Shown here: positions 13,141 to 17,607 of the stretch, in pieces
Numbering within the stretch: position 1 is the stretch's first letter
Layout of the letters: the number at the start of each line of letters is the position of its first letter
DNA from: Anaerolineales bacterium
GTDB lineage: Bacteria; Chloroflexota; Anaerolineae; 4572-78; NAK82
Length of the DNA stretch: 17,607 nucleotides
Assembly: GCA_024643945.1 (NCBI GenBank)
Contig: JAHELX010000053.1
Coordinates: forward strand, 1-17,607
Reading direction: 5' to 3'
The notes under the pieces: generated by a model
Seen by the model: the letters and a program-made list of their open reading frames with translations, nothing else
The model's database searches: none
What the model was told of the DNA's origin: nothing
Translations under genes and position numbers: made by a program

Positions 13141-14325
13141 CTATGCGCTCTCGGAATGCTGCCGGGCGAACTGCTCCACCTTCTCCATCGCCTGGGCGAA
13201 GCTGGTGGCGGTGGCTTGCAAAGCTGGATGAGAGACAAAATCCTCGGGAGCCAGGCCGTCCTCCTCGTAGGCTTCGACAAAGTAGGGGATACGCAGCAGC
13301 CGATCCATCACCTCGTCGGGAATGGGCTCGTCAATGTGCGGATCGAGGGGGAGTTCGGCATAGGCCGACAGGAAGGCTTCGAAGATATTGGGGAAGACCG
13401 TCAGCACAGCGTTCGCGCCGGCCAATTTCTCCAGGTGCCACACCCGAGTCGCGCCGTCAACGCGCGGGCCGGGGCGCATCGAAGCCGCCATGAGCTTGGT
13501 GGGATAGTCTCGCTCCTGGAAGATCCTGTGCGCCTTGCGGAAGATAGCGATGCCCGCCCAGCGCAGGTCCGCCTCTGATAGTTCGATGCCGAACTCGCAC
13601 GCCTGCTGTTGCATGGGCGGCGCCTCCTCGTAGCGGCCCAGCATCATGACCGCGCACGAGCGCCAATAGGGTGATTGGGCCCCGCCTCGTCTGGCTTCGA
13701 CGAGCCCGGTCCGGGCTGCCTCACCCACCGCTACCAATTGGGCGACTGTGTATCCCAGCGTTACGTTGGTGGGTATGCCCTCGGCGGTCAAGATGCGCAC
13801 CCCCTCAATCCCTTCTTTAGTGCCAGGCATTTTGACCATCAGGTTGGGCCGGGCAGCGTGAATGCGCCGCGCCTGGTCCAGCATGGCCTCCAGGTTGGTC
13901 ATGTCGCGCGGGTCCACCTGGCAGCAAATCTGCCCCCGCCCATAGTCCGAGGCTTCACAAATAGGCCACAGCATATCGGCGCCCTGGGCGGCCACTTCGA
14001 TGAACAGACGCCACATCGCCTCTCTGTCACCAGGTTCTGTTGCGCCGGGGGCCTGCGCTGCCAACCACTTGCCCCACTTCTCGGGCTGCCGATTAAGTAC
14101 CTGCCACGTCAGCGGCTGATTGGTGGTGGCGCCGTGCAACAAGCTGGCGGGCGTGAAGCAGGTCGCGCCCGCTTGGGTTTTGGCCAACTGAAACAGGCCC
14201 AGATCACGATACGCCTGGCCCGCGTCCCTAATCCATTCCTCGTAGATCAGCGGCGAAGAGTCCCACCATATTTCCATTTGCGGGTTGAGCTCTATCAATT
14301 TTTTGACGGGATTTGTGTTTGCCAT
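13141..14325 (-). CDS. Transaldolase-family protein
   Basis: The 394-residue protein resembles the transaldolase (class I aldolase) superfamily. Transaldolases move a dihydroxyacetone unit between sugar phosphates through a Schiff base on lysine. The probable Schiff-base Lys is K165 in NLMVKMPGTKEGI, matching the family pattern VKxPxTxEG. GATTNQPL (65-72) matches the N-terminal TTNP region, and IPTNVTLGYTVAQ (184-196) the following beta-strand. The length fits the long transaldolase forms, not the 220-residue TalC type. ATG at 14325 has AAGGA about 9 nt upstream. It is the last gene of a cupin-dehydrogenase-transaldolase operon, 51 bp after the dehydrogenase stop. The substrate is not clear from the sequence; it need not be the pentose phosphate pathway. 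Confidence 0.82.
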   Translation of the reverse strand: MANTNPVKKLIELNPQMEIWWDSSPLIYEEWIRDAGQAYRDLGLFQLAKTQAGATCFTPASLLHGATTNQPLTWQVLNRQPEKWGKWLAAQAPGATEPGDREAMWRLFIEVAAQGADMLWPICEASDYGRGQICCQVDPRDMTNLEAMLDQARRIHAARPNLMVKMPGTKEGIEGVRILTAEGIPTNVTLGYTVAQLVAVGEAARTGLVEARRGGAQSPYWRSCAVMMLGRYEEAPPMQQQACEFGIELSEADLRWAGIAIFRKAHRIFQERDYPTKLMAASMRPGPRVDGATRVWHLEKLAGANAVLTVFPNIFEAFLSAYAELPLDPHIDEPIPDEVMDRLLRIPYFVEAYEEDGLAPEDFVSHPALQATATSFAQAMEKVEQFARQHSESA

Positions 14326-14376
14326 CCTTTATTCCTTATGGAGAAAGCGTTGCATTTCTAATCCTCTACAAGAGGA

Positions 14377-15402
14377 CTAGGGTTCAAGCAATATCTTGAT
14401 CTCTCGCCGGTCACCGAAGGCCCGAAAGGCCTCTTCCCATCCTTCTAGCGGCAGACGACGCGTGACAAGCGGCTCGGTGATGACCTGACCAGTGCTCATC
14501 AAGTCGAGCGCCCGATCCCATCCCGACGGCACGTGGGCGAAGGCGCCGGTGATCTTAAGCTGCTTCATCACCACTTGGTCCATTTCCAGCTCGATGGGTT
14601 GGCCGAACAGGCCAATCTGTACGTAATGGCCGTCGCGGCGCAGTGCGTGCAGGCATTGTCGGGCCGAGGTTCCACTACCAGCACATTCCAGTGCTATGTC
14701 GACGCCCTCACCGCCGGTCAGGTCGGCCACGAGTTCGTCCAAACTGGTTTTGAAGACGTCCACCACCTGCTCGGCGCCCAGTTCCCGTGCCAGCTTGAGG
14801 CGTGGCCTGTCACCTGTGGTACCCACTACGATGGAGCGTCCCCCGGCCGCGTTCACCAGTTGCAGACTGAGTAGCCCGACGGTGCCCGGCCCGGAGACTA
14901 GTACCCAATCCCCCGGCCGGATGGTCGCAGTGTCGAATATCTCGTGAATGCAGCAGGCCAGCGGTTCGGTCAGCGCAGCGACGGCGAAATCGAGATTGTC
15001 AGGCAGCCTGTGCACGTACAACTCGTCGATCATCATGTAGCGGGCGAAGGCACCATCCACGCCAGAACCGATGGACAGACGTTCCGGACACAGGTTGCGC
15101 TGTCCTCCCCGGCAGTAGCGACAATGTCCGCAGGTATAGGCATAGGTTTCAGAGGTCACCCGGTCGCCTGGCTTCACCCGCGTCACACCCTGGCCCACAT
15201 CGGCAATAACCCCGGCCACTTCGTGTCCCATAATAACAGGGGGACGGCAGGGGAACTCTCCTTTGAAGATGTGGTAGTCCGTCCCGCATACACCGGCAGC
15301 GCGGACCTCGATCAGGACTTGCCCTGGCCCAAGCGTTGGCTCAGGCACATCCAGGAGCGCAACGCCCCCTGTGCCAGAAGTTTGCTTGACTACAGCTTTC
15401 AC
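14377..15402 (-). CDS. Zinc-dependent medium-chain alcohol/polyol dehydrogenase
   Basis: From GTG at 15402 the product has 341 residues, the normal size for sorbitol/threonine dehydrogenase-type enzymes that oxidise a secondary alcohol with NAD(P). Catalytic zinc ligands are C39 (GVCGTD), H60/E61 (MGHEVAG) and E146 (TEPLACCIH). The structural zinc uses C91, C94, C97 and C105 (CGHCRYCRGGQRNLC). The nucleotide-binding motif GPGTVG is at 171-176. I chose 15402 because MKAVVKQ is the typical family start and AGAGG lies about 8 nt upstream; the frame extending to 15564 overlaps the cupin gene and adds unrelated sequence. It follows the cupin stop by 13 bp. The exact substrate cannot be assigned. 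Confidence 0.9.
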   Translation of the reverse strand: MKAVVKQTSGTGGVALLDVPEPTLGPGQVLIEVRAAGVCGTDYHIFKGEFPCRPPVIMGHEVAGVIADVGQGVTRVKPGDRVTSETYAYTCGHCRYCRGGQRNLCPERLSIGSGVDGAFARYMMIDELYVHRLPDNLDFAVAALTEPLACCIHEIFDTATIRPGDWVLVSGPGTVGLLSLQLVNAAGGRSIVVGTTGDRPRLKLARELGAEQVVDVFKTSLDELVADLTGGEGVDIALECAGSGTSARQCLHALRRDGHYVQIGLFGQPIELEMDQVVMKQLKITGAFAHVPSGWDRALDLMSTGQVITEPLVTRRLPLEGWEEAFRAFGDRREIKILLEP

Positions 15403-15415
15403 GGGAGAGACCTCT

Positions 15416-15754
15416 TTACAGGGGTGGGGCGGTAACCACCAGGCACACGGCGTCGATTTCCCCGTCGTTGGCCGTTGCATGGGGCTCACCGGCTGCGATA
15501 AACACCGCGTCGCCCGCCTGCGCGACCAGCTCGTCGCCCTCGGTGAGGAACGTGAGCTGACCACTCAGCACGTAGAAGGTCTGCTCAGACCGGGGATGGG
15601 TGTCCATTTCGGAGCCGCCGCTTGGGGCGATGGTGGAGACGTGAATGGCGGCATGCTGCGCCAGCGTGTTTTTGCCGATAATCTCGCGGCTGACGACGCC
15701 AGCGTGCAGTGGAGGCGCGGAAAGCTTGCCTTCGTGTCCTGCAATCCGTTTCAT
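15416..15754 (-). CDS. Small single-domain cupin protein
   Basis: The 112-residue protein is one cupin beta-barrel. Motif 1 is recognisable as MDTHPRSEQTFYVLSGQLTF (candidate metal ligands H53 and E57; the usual second His is Arg55), and motif 2 as GDAVFIAAGEPHAT (H92). Such small cupins act as isomerases, dioxygenase-like enzymes or sugar-binding proteins; none can be chosen here. ATG at 15754 has AAAGGTGA about 10 nt upstream. It is the first gene of the minus-strand operon, 127 bp from the divergent GntR gene, so regulation by that GntR protein is likely. Confidence 0.85.
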   Translation of the reverse strand: MKRIAGHEGKLSAPPLHAGVVSREIIGKNTLAQHAAIHVSTIAPSGGSEMDTHPRSEQTFYVLSGQLTFLTEGDELVAQAGDAVFIAAGEPHATANDGEIDAVCLVVTAPPL

Positions 15755-15808
15755 TGGGCTGATTCACCTTTCTCGTTTTTCAGGTATTGTTGTATAAAGG
15801 TTTCCCTC

Positions 15809-15837
15809 TTGACACCACAGGGAGTTTATGCTATAAT
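15809..15837 (+). promoter_or_regulatory. Perfect-consensus sigma-70 promoter of the GntR gene
   Basis: TTGACA (15809-15814) and TATAAT (15832-15837) are both exact consensus hexamers 17 bp apart, and TG one base before the -10 box gives an extended -10. The predicted start is 15844. A promoter this strong in front of a regulator gene makes repression by the adjacent palindrome likely. Confidence 0.88.
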
Positions 15838-15844
15838 CGGGGCC

Positions 15845-15871
15845 GGATATTAGATACAGTATCCAATATCC
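15845..15871. promoter_or_regulatory. 27-bp palindromic operator, probably bound by the GntR protein
   Basis: Outer arms GGATATT (15845-15851) and AATATCC (15865-15871) and inner arms GATAC (15853-15857) and GTATC (15859-15863) share one centre at 15858. Twelve of thirteen base pairs match. It begins one base after the predicted transcription start, so a bound repressor would block initiation. It lies 91 bp from the divergent cupin start and may control both directions. Confidence 0.75.
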
Positions 15872-15881
15872 AGTATACACT

Positions 15882-16619
15882 ATGTTTCCCCAACTGTCAA
15901 TTAGTTCTCACACGGCTGGCACCATGTTTAAAACCAAGCAAGATTACGTCTACGAACAGATCTACGACGCGATTTTGAACGGCAGGTTCAAGCCAGGAGA
16001 GCGCCTGGTCCTCGAAGATCTGGCTGCCGAGTTTGGCACCAGCCGCACCCCCTTACGGGAGGCTATCCGGCGTCTGCAGACCGAAGGGCTGGTCGATTTC
16101 GAGCCACATCGCGGAGCCGTCGTGGCCGATTTGTCGATTCCGGAATTGATTGAACTCTATCACATCCGGGCTGTTTTGGACGGTCTGGCGACGCGATTGG
16201 CAGTCGAAAACCTTTCCGAGGAAGATTTAGCCGAGTTGGAGAGTATCCTGGCCACGACCGAGCAGGGGATAGATCCCTCAGAACCGACCGATTTTGAACA
16301 ATTTAACCGTAAATTCCATGAGATAATCTACCAGGGGACTAACGCGCCCTTCTTATACGAGATGATCACTAACCTGTATACCAAAACCAGCCGCTATCGC
16401 TACCTGAGCCTGCGCAGCCCCGGCCGAATCCTGGAGGTTCTAGCCGAGCACCGCAGCATCCTGGAAGCATTGATGGCCAGAGACAGTGACGCGGCTGAGC
16501 GATGCGCCAGGGACCATCACGAGAACACGGCTCAAGTGCTCGTCCAGTTGCTCAAGCAGGGTTTCGAGGGGGGCTCGCAAGCGGGTGCCATCCCGGATGA
16601 AATCGCTCTCATCTTGTAA
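15882..16619 (+). CDS. GntR-family transcriptional regulator, FCD (FadR-like) subfamily
   Basis: The 245-residue protein has an N-terminal winged helix-turn-helix (about 20-85, with LEDLAAEFGTSRTPLREAIR as the GntR signature) and a C-terminal all-helical FCD ligand-binding domain (about 90-220). Candidate FCD metal ligands are N142/H146 (NRKFHEII), H190 (AEHRSIL) and H212 or H213 (RDHHENT). Family members are mostly repressors released by a sugar acid, amino acid or similar effector. The start is uncertain: ATG at 15882 is the longest, but ATG at 15924 (MFKTKQDYVYEQ) resembles typical family N-termini, and neither has a clear ribosome binding site. It is divergent from the cupin-dehydrogenase-transaldolase operon and upstream of a second dehydrogenase, its likely targets. 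Confidence 0.9.
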   Translation: MFPQLSISSHTAGTMFKTKQDYVYEQIYDAILNGRFKPGERLVLEDLAAEFGTSRTPLREAIRRLQTEGLVDFEPHRGAVVADLSIPELIELYHIRAVLDGLATRLAVENLSEEDLAELESILATTEQGIDPSEPTDFEQFNRKFHEIIYQGTNAPFLYEMITNLYTKTSRYRYLSLRSPGRILEVLAEHRSILEALMARDSDAAERCARDHHENTAQVLVQLLKQGFEGGSQAGAIPDEIALIL

Positions 16620-16924
16620 CCAGACGCTGCTGCCCTGAGGGGGATACGTCACACGCTGATTCTCTCGTCGCGAAGGCATAACCTGCTCCCGCCAGCGCAC
16701 AGTTCGATAAACTTGTAAACCAGTCTGGGACCACGAAAAGTACGAACTGGATGAAACCTCACAGGATAGCCCTTTCGTTTGCGCATCATCTCCAAGGCAA
16801 CCCGATGAAGTGTGAGATCTGCGTGGTTCGTGACCCAAGGGTCCAAGCTATGAGTATAGTTTGAGATTGTACGAATCGTCACATATACTTTTATTCATTT
16901 ACCACAGGGAGGAAATCGCTCTCA
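16620..16924. other. Intergenic region between GntR and the second dehydrogenase
   Basis: This 305-bp gap holds no gene I recognise. Near its right end are a GACCC-AA-GGGTC palindrome (16832-16843), a promoter, and a small ACGA-A-TCGT palindrome (16871-16879) inside the promoter spacer. Antisense frames across it resemble no family I know. No T-run terminator follows the GntR gene. Confidence 0.5.
16861..16889 (+). promoter_or_regulatory. Sigma-70-type promoter of the second dehydrogenase gene
   Basis: TTGAGA (16861-16866) and TATACT (16884-16889) are 17 bp apart, each differing from consensus by one base. The predicted start near 16896 leaves about 29 nt of leader. The ACGA-A-TCGT palindrome in the spacer could be an operator. 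Confidence 0.65.
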
Positions 16925-17607
16925 ATGACAGAATACATGAAGGCAGCAGTACTACACGGACCCAACGACTTGCGCGTGCAGGAGTATCCGATACCCGAGC
17001 CCGGCCCGGATGAGGTTCTGATGAAGGTCCATGCCTGTGCCATCTGTGGCACGGACCCCAAGGTGATCGGCTTCGGCTGGCACCTCAATCTGGATTACGG
17101 CAACTTTATCCCCGGCCACGAATACAGCGGCGAGATCGTCGCCCTGGGGCCGGGCGTGATCAAATTCAAAGTGGGAGATCGGGTCGCCATCGAGTCTCAC
17201 AAAGGATGCGGCAAATGCGCCAATTGCATACGCGGTCACTACACTATTTGTCTCAATTACGGCAAGAATGAAACTGGACACCGTCACTATGGATTCACTA
17301 CCAACGGTGGCTATGCCCAATACGCGATTAACCACGTCAACACCCTCTACCGCATCCCCGATAATATCTCCTATTCGGAGGCAGCGCTGGTCACCACCGG
17401 TGGCTGCGTGATGAATGCTATCGAAAACGTAGGTGGTTTTATGGCGGGCGAGACGGTGGCCGTGTTCGGCCCGGGGCCTATTGGCTTGATGGGAGTTAGC
17501 ATCGTCAAGGCGCTGGGTGCCTCCAAGGTCTTCCTGGTTGGCACACGGGACGGACGCCTGGAGGTCGGCAAGCAGATGGGAGCCGATGTCACCCTCAATA
17601 TCAACGA
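16925..17607 (+). CDS. Zinc-dependent medium-chain dehydrogenase, partial (C-terminus beyond the window)
   Basis: The frame is open to the right edge; 227 codons are visible of an expected 340-370. The catalytic zinc region has C41 (CAICGTD) and H65/E66 (PGHEYSGE). The structural zinc site is C95, C98, C101 and C109 (CGKCANCIRGHYTIC). The Rossmann motif GPGPIG is at 182-187. At the place where relatives have the catalytic Glu in EPLA, this protein reads TTGGC (157-161), so that ligand may be missing or replaced. ATG at 16925 has GGGAGG 12 nt upstream; ATG at 16937 (MKAAVLHG) is an alternative that matches the usual family start. It has its own promoter and lies downstream of the GntR gene in the same direction. 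It belongs to a different branch from the enzyme at 14377-15402. Confidence 0.88.
   Translation, partial: MTEYMKAAVLHGPNDLRVQEYPIPEPGPDEVLMKVHACAICGTDPKVIGFGWHLNLDYGNFIPGHEYSGEIVALGPGVIKFKVGDRVAIESHKGCGKCANCIRGHYTICLNYGKNETGHRHYGFTTNGGYAQYAINHVNTLYRIPDNISYSEAALVTTGGCVMNAIENVGGFMAGETVAVFGPGPIGLMGVSIVKALGASKVFLVGTRDGRLEVGKQMGADVTLNIN

Noticed and set aside
15403..15564. 54-residue N-terminal extension of the zinc dehydrogenase at 14377-15402
   Set aside because: It overlaps the cupin gene and encodes Arg/Ser/Pro-rich sequence unlike the family; GTG 15402 begins the conserved N-terminus.
16649..16882. 77-codon minus-strand frame in the gap between GntR and the second dehydrogenase
   Set aside because: No recognisable motif or ribosome binding site, and it runs against the promoter of the downstream gene. 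It could be a remnant but nothing supports it.

Overview
The window looks like a piece of a Chloroflexota (Anaerolineae, Caldilineae or Ardenticatenia-like) chromosome or metagenome contig. This is inferred from the moderately high GC content, the Thr/Pro-rich 'PTATP' linkers in membrane proteins, a b6-type cytochrome b with a Rieske protein, and very many c-type heme motifs. No rRNA, tRNA, CRISPR array or transposase was seen. Taxonomy is an inference, not a search result.

Left region (1-2209, minus strand): a quinol-oxidising bc complex operon, transcribed Rieske protein, then fused cytochrome b, then a multiheme c-type cytochrome that runs off the left edge. The multiheme protein stands where cytochrome c1 or f would be expected. 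Facing it, on the plus strand at 2567-4650, is a NarL/DegU-type two-component pair: a membrane histidine kinase and a LuxR-type response regulator, overlapping by ATGA. The shared intergenic region carries a good sigma-70 promoter for the kinase and repeated GGGACAA/TTGTCC words.

Central region (4709-12772, minus strand): a four-gene multiheme cytochrome operon with about 39 predicted c-hemes. In transcription order it encodes (1) an exported nonaheme cytochrome with a C-terminal membrane helix, (2) a cytochrome b561-like membrane protein fused to five c-heme sites, (3) a NapC/NirT-like cytochrome extended to 16 putative hemes, and (4) a nonaheme lipoprotein with a collagen-like Gly-Pro-Ala stalk and a PKD-like segment. 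The operon starts behind two CRP-type palindromes 22 bp apart, the nearer one centred exactly 41.5 bp upstream of the start predicted from a TATATT box, and ends in a strong intrinsic terminator. The parts suggest a route from the membrane quinone pool, or from a reductant, to the cell exterior. Direction and terminal acceptor cannot be read from the sequence.

A diheme repeat module (PHxLEGR..CxxCH..PADHxGR..CxxCH) occurs in three proteins from the two electron-transfer operons, which links them evolutionarily.

Right region (13141-17607): a small carbohydrate or polyol-type operon on the minus strand (cupin, zinc alcohol dehydrogenase, transaldolase-like protein), a divergent GntR/FCD regulator behind a perfect-consensus promoter with a 27-bp palindromic operator, and a second zinc alcohol dehydrogenase that runs off the right edge behind its own promoter.
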